Part shown: one piece after another, positions 23,520 through 31,172 of the stretch | Layout of the letters: every line of letters begins with the position of its first letter | Position numbering within the stretch: the first letter of the stretch is position 1 | The notes under the pieces: generated by a model | Database searches by the model: none | What the model was told of the DNA's origin: nothing | Seen by the model: only the letters and a program-made list of their open reading frames with translations | Translations under genes and position numbers: made by a program | From: an uncultured Clostridia bacterium | GTDB taxonomy: Bacteria > Bacillota > Clostridia > Christensenellales > Borkfalkiaceae | DNA length: 50,594 bases | Direction: 5' to 3' | NCBI GenBank assembly: GCA_947629535.1 | Contig: CANREC010000004.1 | Coordinates: forward strand, 1-50,594

Positions 23520-25088
23520 TCAAAACAGTGGCGCAAAGATCTTTGCGATCTCGCAGAGCCAGCGCCAGACGGGGCTCTTTTTGGCGTCCTCTTCGCTCTG
23601 CAGCGCGGAGGCGGCGAAGGTCTCCTCAAAGTCCGCCTTGATGTCCTTGAGCGCGGGCGTGTTGTACAGCACGACGCCGTCCTCAAAATGGTACAAAAAC
23701 GAGCGGTAATCGAGGTTGACCGTCCCCACCGTGCCCACTCTGTCGTCCGCCAAAAAGGTCTTGGCGTGCACAAACCCCGGTGTGAACTCATAGATCTTCA
23801 CGCCGCCCTTGATGAGCGCCATGTAGTTGGAACGGGTCAGCCCGAAGGCGATCTTCTTGTCGGGGATGTGCGGCGTCACGATGCGCACGTCCACGCCCCG
23901 CTTGGCCGCGAGGATGAGCGCCTGCCGCATCCTGTAATCGATGATGAGGTAGGGCGTCGTGATCCAGAGATAGTCATGCGCGGCGCCGATGATGTTGACA
24001 TACACGTCCTCGGCGAGGTGCCGCTCATACATGGGAACGGGCCCGCCGCCGTAGGGCTGGACGTACCCCTTCGCCTCTGTTTCGTGCTTGACGAGATAGG
24101 GCGTGATGTCCTCTACTTCCTTGGACGCAAGCTGATAGATGCCGAGGAACATGCGGGTGAGGTTGAACACGCCTTCCCCCTCGAGACGGATGGCATTGTC
24201 CTTCCAATAGCCGAGGGGATGCGTCTCGTTGATGTACTCGTCGGCGAGGTTGAGCCCGCCCGTATAGCCGACTTTTCCGTCGATGACGAGGATCTTTCTG
24301 TGGTCGCGGTTGTTGTGGAGCGTCGTGACGACGGGGACGAAGTGGTTGAATTTCTGTGCCTTGATGCCGAGCTTGCGCAGCTCCTTATAGTACCCCGCGC
24401 GGACCTTGCCCATGGAGCCGATGTCGTCGTACATGACCCTGACTTCGACCCCCTCTTTTGCCTTTTTGACGAGGATATCGAGCAATGTGTTCCAGAATTT
24501 CCCCTTCTCAACGATAAAATATTCGAGAAAGATGAACTTCTCCGCCCCCTCAAGGTCGTCCTTGACGCGCTCGAAAAAGTCCTCGCCCGAAGGGAAATAC
24601 TCGACGGCGGTGTTGCCGCGCACGACCGCGGAGGGCTCGGAGACGAACAGGGCCTCGCCGACGTTGGCCCAGTGGCCGACCTCATCCTGCAGCGTCTCCT
24701 TTTCGACGGACCGCGCGGCATAGGGCCTGTTCTGCACATAGAGCTCCTTATAGAGTTTCCGCTGTCTCCTTGAGGGACGGTGGGAAGAGAACAGGACATA
24801 GATGAACACGCCGAGCAGATTCAAAACGACGATGCAGAGGATCCACGGGATCTTGGTCTCTGGCACGAGATCGCGGCTGACGACGTTGATGACGGCGACA
24901 ATGAGAACGAGGTCGTCGAGAATGGTCAGAACGACCGTGATGATGCGCTCATCGACGACGCCCGCAAGGAAATAGGCTCCCAAATACCATCCCCCGACGA
25001 GGACGCCGAAGAAGATGAGAATGAGCACGATGATGGTGAGCGCAACGAGCGGAAACCGGCTGAAGATCTTCTTGAAAAATTTTTTCAT
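23520..25088 (-). CDS. cls: Cardiolipin synthase (phospholipase D family)
   Basis: A 522-residue membrane enzyme that joins two phosphatidylglycerols into cardiolipin. Two N-terminal membrane helices (about 10-35 and 85-105), then two HKD motifs: HRKILVIDGKVGYTGGLNLAD near 250 and HAKTFLADDRVGTVGTVNLD near 445. Length is normal for bacterial Cls. The start at 25088 is chosen over an upstream in-frame Met because GGAGGG precedes it and it overlaps the stop of the previous gene in ATGA. It is the last gene of a trmL-LRR protein-cls operon. Confidence 0.94.
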   Translation of the reverse strand: MKKFFKKIFSRFPLVALTIIVLILIFFGVLVGGWYLGAYFLAGVVDERIITVVLTILDDLVLIVAVINVVSRDLVPETKIPWILCIVVLNLLGVFIYVLFSSHRPSRRQRKLYKELYVQNRPYAARSVEKETLQDEVGHWANVGEALFVSEPSAVVRGNTAVEYFPSGEDFFERVKDDLEGAEKFIFLEYFIVEKGKFWNTLLDILVKKAKEGVEVRVMYDDIGSMGKVRAGYYKELRKLGIKAQKFNHFVPVVTTLHNNRDHRKILVIDGKVGYTGGLNLADEYINETHPLGYWKDNAIRLEGEGVFNLTRMFLGIYQLASKEVEDITPYLVKHETEAKGYVQPYGGGPVPMYERHLAEDVYVNIIGAAHDYLWITTPYLIIDYRMRQALILAAKRGVDVRIVTPHIPDKKIAFGLTRSNYMALIKGGVKIYEFTPGFVHAKTFLADDRVGTVGTVNLDYRSFLYHFEDGVVLYNTPALKDIKADFEETFAASALQSEEDAKKSPVWRWLCEIAKIFAPLF

Positions 25089-26179
25089 GATCTGTCCCTC
25101 CTTTCGTATACCGTACAGCCGCATTCTGCGACATAAGTTGTAAATTTTGCTGCATTTTCGAGCGTGACGTCCGCACGCGGCGTGTGCAGATATCTGAGCG
25201 AGCCGAGCCCGTCGAAGGCCTGCCGCTCGATGTCGGAAGGATCGACCCCGCAGGCGTCGATCTCCTCCAAGGACGGGCAGTGATAGAAGGCGAAGGAGAC
25301 GAGCGCTCCGCCGCGGACTTCGACCCGTTTGAGCGTTTGGGGCACGAAATAGGCCTCTCCCTCAGAGAAGAGATAGCCAAGCTCGCCGAAAAATCCTTCG
25401 CCCGCCGCAACAGGCCCGCTCCCGACAAAGGGCAGGCTCAGCGAGACGAGGCCGCGGCAGGGCAGAAGGGCTCCTTGCGCGCAGACGGCGACGTCGGGGA
25501 CGAAGATGTCCGCAGCGAGCGGTTCCCCCGCCGTCAGCGTACCGCCGAGCAAGCTGTCGACAATGGCCCCGTTTTCGACAATATATCGCGTTTTTCCGCG
25601 CACGCGGACGCTCGTTCCGTACAGCGTCTCGTAGGAAAGTTCCGCGTCGTCGCCGACGATCAGCGTCTTTGCCTCGGTGAGGGAGAGCACGGACGCCCTC
25701 AGCTCCCCGCCCGTGAAAAAGACGGTCTCCGCCTTGCCGATGCCGCAGAGGGCCACCTTTTCGCCGTTGAAGGCAAACCAATCGTCCGTGTCATAGTAGA
25801 GCATATCCGCATAGACGTCATAGAGAGCCGCCCGTTCGAGGCGGTCGAGCGGAAGATCCATCGTCAGCATGGGCAGAAGGGTCCCCTCTTCGAGGACGGC
25901 CCGCGCCGCGCGGAGATCCTCTCCGCCCGCATACGTCCCCTTCAACGTTCCCCGCGAGAAGAGAATGTCTCCCTCTTCGGAGATCCCCGCAAGGAGCGCA
26001 CAGGCCGAGGCATAGCTCTCCTCCGTGACGCTCCCGTCCGACCAGAGGACGGCATAGCTGTCCTTTTCCGTCCCGATGCGCTCGGGATAGGGCAGAAAGA
26101 GAACGGCGGCAAAGCCGATCCCGAAGAGGACCGCGACCAAAAGCGCGACCCATTTGCGCGTCCTTGCCTTCAGTCCCAT
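25085..26179 (-). CDS. Signal-anchored protein with BspA-like leucine-rich repeat end
   Basis: A 364-residue protein with one N-terminal membrane anchor (residues 10-30) and the rest likely outside the cell. The C-terminal third (FVPQTLKRVEVRG, FAFYHCPSLEEIDACG, AFDGLGSLRYLHT) fits BspA-type leucine-rich repeats; the middle region holds beta-rich units of unclear family. It overlaps trmL by 10 bases and cls by 4, so all three are translated together. No enzymatic motif seen. Possible role in surface binding, inferred only from the repeat type. Confidence 0.75.
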   Translation of the reverse strand: MGLKARTRKWVALLVAVLFGIGFAAVLFLPYPERIGTEKDSYAVLWSDGSVTEESYASACALLAGISEEGDILFSRGTLKGTYAGGEDLRAARAVLEEGTLLPMLTMDLPLDRLERAALYDVYADMLYYDTDDWFAFNGEKVALCGIGKAETVFFTGGELRASVLSLTEAKTLIVGDDAELSYETLYGTSVRVRGKTRYIVENGAIVDSLLGGTLTAGEPLAADIFVPDVAVCAQGALLPCRGLVSLSLPFVGSGPVAAGEGFFGELGYLFSEGEAYFVPQTLKRVEVRGGALVSFAFYHCPSLEEIDACGVDPSDIERQAFDGLGSLRYLHTPRADVTLENAAKFTTYVAECGCTVYERRDRS

Positions 26180-26664
26180 GACAGCCTGTGGAGCTCCCCT
26201 TGGAGTTTCAGCCCCGCAAAATCATTCTGCCGCAGGCCCTCATAGACGGCGATCGCGACGGCGTTCGAGAGGTTGAGAGACCTGCTCTCATCGATCATCG
26301 GGATGCGGACACACTCTTCGGCGTGGGCGACGAGCAGTTCCTCATCGAGCCCCTTCGTCTCCTTGCCGAACACAAAAAAATCGCCCGCCCGAAAGGACGC
26401 CCCGCTGTACAGCGCGCGGGATTTTGTCGTGAAAAAGTGGAAACGTGCCGCGGGGTAGAGCTTGCAGAGCGCCTCAAAGCTCTCATGGACGCGGACCTTG
26501 ACGAGATGCCAATAGTCGAGCCCCGCCCTCTTCAGCGCCCTTTCGGAGATGTCGAACCCCAAGGGCTCGATGAGATGAAGTTCACAGCCCGTCGCGGCGC
26601 AGGTGCGGGCAATATTGCCTGTATTCTGCGGGATCTCGGGCTCTACCAGCACGATGTGGAACAT
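26170..26664 (-). CDS. trmL: tRNA (cytidine(34)-2'-O)-methyltransferase TrmL
   Basis: A 164-residue SPOUT methyltransferase acting on the wobble base of tRNA-Leu. Motifs: PEIPQNTGNIART at the N terminus, FGKETKGL and IPMIDESRSLNLSNAVAIAVYE forming the knotted SAM site. Length is typical from ATG 26664; the longer frame is excluded because the promoter -10 lies within it. The start codon coincides with the predicted transcription start, so the mRNA may be leaderless. First gene of a coupled operon with the LRR protein and cls. Confidence 0.95.
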   Translation of the reverse strand: MFHIVLVEPEIPQNTGNIARTCAATGCELHLIEPLGFDISERALKRAGLDYWHLVKVRVHESFEALCKLYPAARFHFFTTKSRALYSGASFRAGDFFVFGKETKGLDEELLVAHAEECVRIPMIDESRSLNLSNAVAIAVYEGLRQNDFAGLKLQGELHRLSWD

Positions 26665-26670
26665 GTCCCC

Positions 26671-26699
26671 ATTATAGAGTATCGGACGGAAAAAATCAA
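26671..26699 (-). promoter_or_regulatory. trmL promoter, predicted leaderless start
   Basis: Minus strand: -35 TTGATT (26699-26694), 17-nt spacer, -10 TATAAT (26676-26671), six bases GGGGAC, then the ATG. Initiation 7 bases past the -10 would begin exactly at the start codon. Confidence 0.82.
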
Positions 26700-26729
26700 G
26701 CCCTTCGCGCACAATTGCCGCCGAGACGC

Positions 26730-26760
26730 AAAAAAATCGGCACTTATGCGCCGATTTTTT
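26730..26760 (-). terminator. Terminator of the SPFH-TIR module (left copy of a 31-bp repeat)
   Basis: A-tract, ATCGGC/GCCGAT stem, ACTTATGC loop and T-tract, 19 bases past the TIR gene stop. The same 31 bases occur at 30388-30418. Confidence 0.88.
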
Positions 26761-26779
26761 CTCAGTCAGCTGCTGTATT

Positions 26780-28852
26780 TTATGTTTCGATCACGTCGAG
26801 CTCGGAAAGCGCCTTGGTACAACGAGCGATCTCCTCGTAATCCTCTTCGCGTTTCTCCTCAAACTGATACGCCTCGTTTGATTCCGTCATAAAATATAAA
26901 CATGTGAGAATTTGATTAAGTTGTTCCGAAGCGCTTTGAGTATACTCCTGCTGCCGGCTATCTTTCTGTCTGTGCAAATCAAGCTCATTTTTCTCTAATT
27001 CTCTCTCCCTCAGCACTATACTTATTTCTCTCTCTCTATTTCTTTGCTCCTCATCTGCAACGTATGCTTTACTCTTCTTTATTTTTTTGTTATTCACCAA
27101 AGCGAACGGAAAAAGAAAAAGAAATAGTCCCGGAATAATGAGAAATATTAGTGGATTTATTGTGCTCTCTTTGCTTTTTTTCATTTCTTTGCTGTCCTGT
27201 AAAGCATATCTGTCTTGGGTCAACTCATCGCGTTCTTTTTTTAAGTTATACTTTGCAACCCGAATCGACTTTTCCTTCTCCTCAAATTGCTTCTTTTCGG
27301 CCTCGTACCGTTCAAGACTTTCTTCCCGCGCTTCAACTTCTGCGGGATACAGCGTTTCCATTGTCTCAGTATACAAAGTCCCAAAGAACTCAGTCAGCTT
27401 CTCTTTCAGAGCGTCGTCGGCGAATTCGTCCGCGAGCTTTAAGTTTTTCGAAGACCTGATCTCCTCCAAGACGGAGACGTCGAGGATATCGACGACGCCA
27501 TCCTCATCGTCTTCCCCCATTTCTTCCAGAAACGCCTCCCACCAGCGCTCCCCGTTGAAGATCTCGTCCTGAAAGTCCTTTACGCGCCGTGCAAACTCCC
27601 CCGACGCGTATTCGACGGCGTTCTTATATTTGTCGTTTTCGCGAATTTCGTCCAACAAATCCGCGTCGAGCGAGGGAAGGAGCTCGTCCTCTTTTCTGAC
27701 CTTCATCTCCATGAGGAAGAGTCCCCACCATGCCTCGGCGCAGTCGGGTTTAGCGTCGAGCGCACGCGTATAATAGTCGAGCGCATCCTGCGTCTTGTTC
27801 ATTCTGAGCATCTGTTCGGCGCGGATCAGAAAGTTCTTGACCGAGCCGCCGCCCATGCTCGCCAGCCGTTCTTCGATCGCGGCCTGCTGACGTTTCTGTT
27901 CCTCGATCTGGCGCCTGAGCTCCTCGTCGTTCTTGCTCTTTTCGCTCTTCCCGAGTTTGCGTTCAATGGCGTCGGCAAGCAGAACTTCATACCCTCCTGC
28001 CGCATGGCGGCTCAGATCGATCCCCTGCGCACGCAAGAAGGGGGGAAGCTCCCGCACTTCTTTTCCGTCAAACACCGCGCAAGCAACTCCGCTCAGTTTT
28101 TCCTCCTCCATGCGCTGTTCAAAACGGGACCATTCGTTTTTGACCCAAGCCGCGTCGACATACTCGGGGCGGGTAGCGACGAGGATGAAGAACTTGCAGC
28201 TGTACAGTGCGCGGAAAATGATAGGCTCGTAGTCGTTGAACAGAGCATCGTTGAGCGTGACGTCCGAAAAGAATGTCTTGAACCCGCGCCTCGTGAGCTC
28301 ATCGTAGATCGTGCGGGCGATCCGCGCGTCCCTCGTCGGATTGTCGTAATCGTCCGTGGACTTGAAGGAGATAAAAACGTCAAAATCTTCGGCCCTCTCC
28401 GTCCTGCGGAGAATATCCTTTTGGAGACGGTCGATCTCGTTCGCCTGCACGGTATAATCGGCTCGCTGTTCCTCTGTCGCCGTCCCGATCGCACGGAGAT
28501 AATCGTCGTTTTCAAGAATGCTCTGCCGCACGGCGCGGTGGCAGGTCGGTATGTAGCGTCCCGTGCGCCGATCCTTGACGTATTCTATGCCGTAGGTACT
28601 CAACACAAGTCCCCAAAATGCCTCTGCATCCTCCGGATTCTCCTCAGTGATGATCCTGTATTCCCGAATGGCATCCGAAAAACGGCTGTCGCGACGGAGC
28701 GCGTTCGCCCGTGCCAAAGACAGCAAAAGCGCCTCTCCCTTGGGCGAGCGAAACAGGATCTGATGGTTACAATAGGGACACTTTGCCCGAAGTCCGTCTT
28801 CGGACAAGATCATTTCGCCGCCACAGCGGTCGCATTGCATGGTCGTCTTCAT
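26780..28852 (-). CDS. Zinc-ribbon/TPR/TIR-domain membrane protein
   Basis: A 690-residue multidomain protein. An N-terminal zinc ribbon (Cys7, Cys10, Cys25, Cys28) is followed by TPR-like helices (about 43-110) and a TIR domain (about 157-245: DFDVFISF, TRDARIARTIYDEL, FKTFFSD, WVKNEWSRF). The TIR keeps a glutamate (Glu209 in DYEPIIFRAL) at the position of the catalytic Glu of NADase TIRs, so NAD cleavage or a cyclic-ADPR signal is plausible. A second TPR-like pair (340-385), charged coiled coil, one membrane helix (566-586) and a cytosolic coiled coil follow. Bases 26.88-27.46 kb are clearly AT-richer than neighbours. Last gene of an SPFH-membrane protein-TIR operon. Related TIR proteins are common in gut Firmicutes; their role is not established to my knowledge. 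Confidence 0.88.
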   Translation of the reverse strand: MKTTMQCDRCGGEMILSEDGLRAKCPYCNHQILFRSPKGEALLLSLARANALRRDSRFSDAIREYRIITEENPEDAEAFWGLVLSTYGIEYVKDRRTGRYIPTCHRAVRQSILENDDYLRAIGTATEEQRADYTVQANEIDRLQKDILRRTERAEDFDVFISFKSTDDYDNPTRDARIARTIYDELTRRGFKTFFSDVTLNDALFNDYEPIIFRALYSCKFFILVATRPEYVDAAWVKNEWSRFEQRMEEEKLSGVACAVFDGKEVRELPPFLRAQGIDLSRHAAGGYEVLLADAIERKLGKSEKSKNDEELRRQIEEQKRQQAAIEERLASMGGGSVKNFLIRAEQMLRMNKTQDALDYYTRALDAKPDCAEAWWGLFLMEMKVRKEDELLPSLDADLLDEIRENDKYKNAVEYASGEFARRVKDFQDEIFNGERWWEAFLEEMGEDDEDGVVDILDVSVLEEIRSSKNLKLADEFADDALKEKLTEFFGTLYTETMETLYPAEVEAREESLERYEAEKKQFEEKEKSIRVAKYNLKKERDELTQDRYALQDSKEMKKSKESTINPLIFLIIPGLFLFLFPFALVNNKKIKKSKAYVADEEQRNREREISIVLRERELEKNELDLHRQKDSRQQEYTQSASEQLNQILTCLYFMTESNEAYQFEEKREEDYEEIARCTKALSELDVIET

Positions 28853-28870
28853 GTGTATTCTCCCGATATT

Positions 28871-29272
28871 TTATTCCGTGTAAAGAGCCCGCTCGGCAAT
28901 GAGACGGAAAATCTGTTTCCCGTCGCCGATCGGCTCCCCCGACTGCGCCTTGGCTCTCATCGTTTCAAGCTCCGTCTTGATTTTTTCATCGATGCCATGC
29001 ACTTGCTCCTTCAAGGAGGGCGAAAGGTAGCAGAGTTTTTCGCGAAGTGCAAGGAGTGTTCCCCGCTCTTCGATGCGCGCGTCCTCTTCGATGACCCCGA
29101 GAAGGCGTACGTTGTACTTGATCTGTTCGCCACTCTTTACGAGAATATCCTTGTCAAGCGGTTCGTCAAAGGGAACAGGCTTTTTCCGTAATTTCTTTAC
29201 GATGAAAAAAATGAGAACGCCCGCCACGGCGGCTGAGATCACTGCGATCAACACGATCCAAACGGTTTTCAT
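28871..29272 (-). CDS. Small single-pass membrane protein of the SPFH-TIR module
   Basis: A 133-residue protein with an N-terminal helix (residues 3-25) and a cytosolic helical domain of about 100 residues (KYNVRLLGVIEEDARIEERG, LREKLCYLSPSLKEQV, KIKTELETMRAK). The basic stretch KKLRKK after the helix puts the C-terminal domain inside. No family recognised. It lies 9 bases after the SPFH gene and 18 bases before the TIR gene, so it is almost certainly in the same operon and could be an adaptor bringing them together at the membrane. Confidence 0.75.
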   Translation of the reverse strand: MKTVWIVLIAVISAAVAGVLIFFIVKKLRKKPVPFDEPLDKDILVKSGEQIKYNVRLLGVIEEDARIEERGTLLALREKLCYLSPSLKEQVHGIDEKIKTELETMRAKAQSGEPIGDGKQIFRLIAERALYTE

Positions 29273-29281
29273 AAGACCTCC

Positions 29282-30307
29282 TTACAGCGGCGTCCCGCAT
29301 TCGCCGCAGAACTTTGTCCCGACGGGATTTTCCTTCCCGCAACGGGGACAGACGGGTTTGACGGGAGACGTGGGCTGTCCGCAATTTCCGCAGAATTTCG
29401 TACCCGTCTGCAAAGGAGCGCCGCAGTTTTTACAGAAGGCGGCGTTGCCCTTGCTTTCCCAGCCGATCTCGCGCGTCACTTCCATGTAGCGCTCGTCCTT
29501 CCTCGCCTCCAGTTCGAGACGGAATTTCTCTCTTTCCCATTCTCTGTCCTCACGCCGTTCACGCTCGGCGATCTCCATGGCGTGCGCTTGCTTTTCCCGC
29601 TCCTCCCGATCGGCGCGATCGACGTCGGCGCGTTGCAGTTCGTCGCGGCGCACGCGCTCGTTCTCGATCCGGCGCCTGTCCTCTTCGTCGATGCGGATAT
29701 CCTCGATCGTGAAAGATGTCATCTCCAGTCCGTAATCCTTATCGAACATCTCAAAGATCTCAGGATAGACTTTCTTTGCGATCTCCCCGCGATGGGCAGA
29801 GAACTTGTCGTAAGATAGACCCATCTCCTCTACGGTCCGCATGACCGCAGGCTCTACCTTTTCCAATATCCGTACGAGCATGCGGTCGTGGAGCCGTTCG
29901 ACGGAGTAGCTCTTCTCTGCGCCGATGAGTTCAAGATATGCCTTTCTCGGATCGCGAATGCGGACCTCATATTCTCCTCTTGCCCCGACATGAAAGGCGA
30001 TATCGGTCGCCTTGTCCCGAAGAACAAACTTGTTCTGTGTGCCCCAGAACGTGCGAAGTTTAGCGGTTCGGGAAAGATAGATGACCTCTACATGGACAGA
30101 GCCCACTTTCTTTCCGTCCCGAACGTCAAAGATGGGATGGGCGCCCGCACCGAGCGTATCCATCATTCGACCGTCTTTGATGAGGATCGCATTGTGCGTC
30201 GACGGCACGATCACTTGCGCGTCAACATCGAGATCGGTCACCCCGATACGCTCGAAGATCTGCTCATTATCGCCCGAGAACACGATCCTTTTACGATCGT
30301 AAACCAT
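29282..30307 (-). CDS. SPFH/band-7 protein with two C-terminal zinc ribbons (YdjI-like)
   Basis: A 341-residue protein. SPFH/band-7 domain at about 25-205 (VIVPSTHNAILIKDG, GARGEYEVRIRDPRKAYLEL, ITKY-like amphipathic segments). A highly charged coiled coil (205-285) and two zinc ribbons follow (Cys292/295/306/309 and Cys320/323/334/337). Architecture matches B. subtilis YdjI-type proteins, which form membrane assemblies with partners and recruit PspA. The start at 30307 is set by GGAGGAG. It is the first gene of the operon; its promoter holds an 18-base G tract. Likely a membrane scaffold for the TIR protein; inferred. Confidence 0.88.
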   Translation of the reverse strand: MVYDRKRIVFSGDNEQIFERIGVTDLDVDAQVIVPSTHNAILIKDGRMMDTLGAGAHPIFDVRDGKKVGSVHVEVIYLSRTAKLRTFWGTQNKFVLRDKATDIAFHVGARGEYEVRIRDPRKAYLELIGAEKSYSVERLHDRMLVRILEKVEPAVMRTVEEMGLSYDKFSAHRGEIAKKVYPEIFEMFDKDYGLEMTSFTIEDIRIDEEDRRRIENERVRRDELQRADVDRADREEREKQAHAMEIAERERREDREWEREKFRLELEARKDERYMEVTREIGWESKGNAAFCKNCGAPLQTGTKFCGNCGQPTSPVKPVCPRCGKENPVGTKFCGECGTPL

Positions 30308-30331
30308 GGTTTTCTCCTCCTGTTTTCTTAT

Positions 30332-30368
30332 ATGATACAACCACCCCCCCCCCCCCCCCCCATGTCAA
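30332..30368 (-). promoter_or_regulatory. Putative phase-variable promoter of the SPFH-TIR operon
   Basis: Minus strand: consensus -35 TTGACA (30368-30363), then T, 18 Gs, TGGTTG, then -10-like TATCAT (30337-30332). The spacer is 25 nt instead of 17; a tract of 10 Gs would restore 17. TATAAG at 30332-30327 is an alternative -10 (spacer 30). Confidence 0.7.
30344..30361. repeat. 18-base homopolymer (C on plus strand)
   Basis: Eighteen consecutive Cs, the only homopolymer of this length noticed in the window. It lies within the core promoter spacer of the SPFH-TIR operon. Its exact length may vary between cells or be misjudged by sequencing. Confidence 0.95.
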
Positions 30369-30378
30369 GCAATTTTAT

Positions 30379-30428
30379 CAACATTACAAAAAAATCGGCA
30401 CTTATGCGCCGATTTTTTTGTAATGTTG
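30379..30428 (-). terminator. Long perfect terminator hairpin (right copy of the 31-bp repeat)
   Basis: A perfect 21-bp stem (30379-30399 with 30408-30428) and ACTTATGC loop, with T7 on either strand, one base past the stop of the M23 gene. It separates the sporulation genes from the SPFH promoter. Confidence 0.92.
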
Positions 30429-30429
30429 T

Positions 30430-31110
30430 TTACTTTTCCCCGAGAACTTCGCCGAGGTATTCGGTGGGATCGACGGCCTTGCCGTTGACCATCACCTCAA
30501 GGTGCAGATGTTCGCCGTCCTTTCTCTCGATGCCGTAGGCCTCGGCGACGACGCCGAGCTTTGCGCCCTTCTTGATCGCCGCGCCTTCCTTGAGCGTTTC
30601 ATCGGGCTCCACGAAACGGTACAGCGTCTTGAGGCCGTCGCCGTGGTCGACGAGGATGAGATTGCCCGTCTCCTCAGAGTAGGAGATGCTCTCCACCGTC
30701 CCGTCCGCCATGCAGCAGACTTCCGTTCCCGCCGCCGCCTCGAAGTCAACGGCCCTGTGGCGGTAGATCCAGCCGAGCGTCTCGTTGGGGTAGATGATGT
30801 TGTACTCCACCGTGTACTTTGCCCCTTCAATGGGCGAGACAAACTTGACGGTGTCCTCTCCGCCCGAAGGCGTGCTCGGCTCCTTCCCTTCGTCGTCGGG
30901 CTGATTCTGGTCGCCCGTTCCGCCCGTGCCGCCTACGTCGCCCGTGTTTCCCTCATCGCCTGCGGGGGGAACGTCGAGCACTTGCTGCGTCCCGTTCGTC
31001 AGAAAGTAGACGGTGAGGACGGTCGCCGCGATGAGGAGCAGCACGCAGACAGAGAGCACAATGTAGTACAGCAGTTTCTTTTTCTTGGGTTTTGCGTTTT
31101 CTTCGTTCAT
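30430..31110 (-). CDS. Membrane-anchored M23 (LytM) peptidase-like protein, SpoIIQ-like
   Basis: A 226-residue protein: basic N terminus, one membrane helix (13-36), a Gly/Asp-rich linker (45-85) and an M23 domain (about 95-220). The zinc ligands are all present: His118 and Asp122 in HRAVD, and His203 in HLHLEV, so the enzyme may be active, as in clostridial SpoIIQ (the Bacillus SpoIIQ lost a ligand). Size, single anchor and a YwmB gene next to it support the SpoIIQ assignment, where it would act in the forespore membrane during engulfment. A general cell-wall endopeptidase is the alternative. Confidence 0.82.
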   Translation of the reverse strand: MNEENAKPKKKKLLYYIVLSVCVLLLIAATVLTVYFLTNGTQQVLDVPPAGDEGNTGDVGGTGGTGDQNQPDDEGKEPSTPSGGEDTVKFVSPIEGAKYTVEYNIIYPNETLGWIYRHRAVDFEAAAGTEVCCMADGTVESISYSEETGNLILVDHGDGLKTLYRFVEPDETLKEGAAIKKGAKLGVVAEAYGIERKDGEHLHLEVMVNGKAVDPTEYLGEVLGEK

Positions 31111-31139
31111 GATGATATCCTCCGATTTTATGTAAGGTT

Positions 31140-31164
31140 TTGACAGATATCACCCGCTTTATAC
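31140..31164 (-). promoter_or_regulatory. GTATA-N15-GTCAA motif before the M23 gene
   Basis: Minus strand GTATA (31164-31160), 15 bases, GTCAAAAC (31144-31137). The same GTATA-N15-GTCAA occurs before the YwmB gene. It resembles forespore sigma-F promoters (GYATA -35), with an imperfect -10. Confidence 0.45.
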
Positions 31165-31172
31165 ATAGTTTT

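Noticed and set aside
26730-26760. The 31-bp repeats as integrase attachment sites
   Set aside because: They are good intrinsic terminators in the right place for both operons and no recombinase gene is present; homologous recombination is the more economical idea.
26780-30307. Assignment of the TIR module to Thoeris, CBASS or a known TIR-based defence system
   Set aside because: No ThsA-like SIR2/SLOG protein, cyclase, STING or Argonaute is encoded beside it; only the TIR domain is shared.
30344-30361. Poly-C run as a pure assembly artefact
   Set aside because: It cannot be excluded for the exact count, but its position precisely between a consensus -35 and a -10-like box argues that a long tract is real; the number 18 should be treated as approximate.
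31140-31166. Plus-strand promoter TTGACA-TATACA (also 31632-31658)
   Set aside because: The spacer is only 14 nt and nothing is encoded downstream on that strand; the minus-strand reading fits the genes better.
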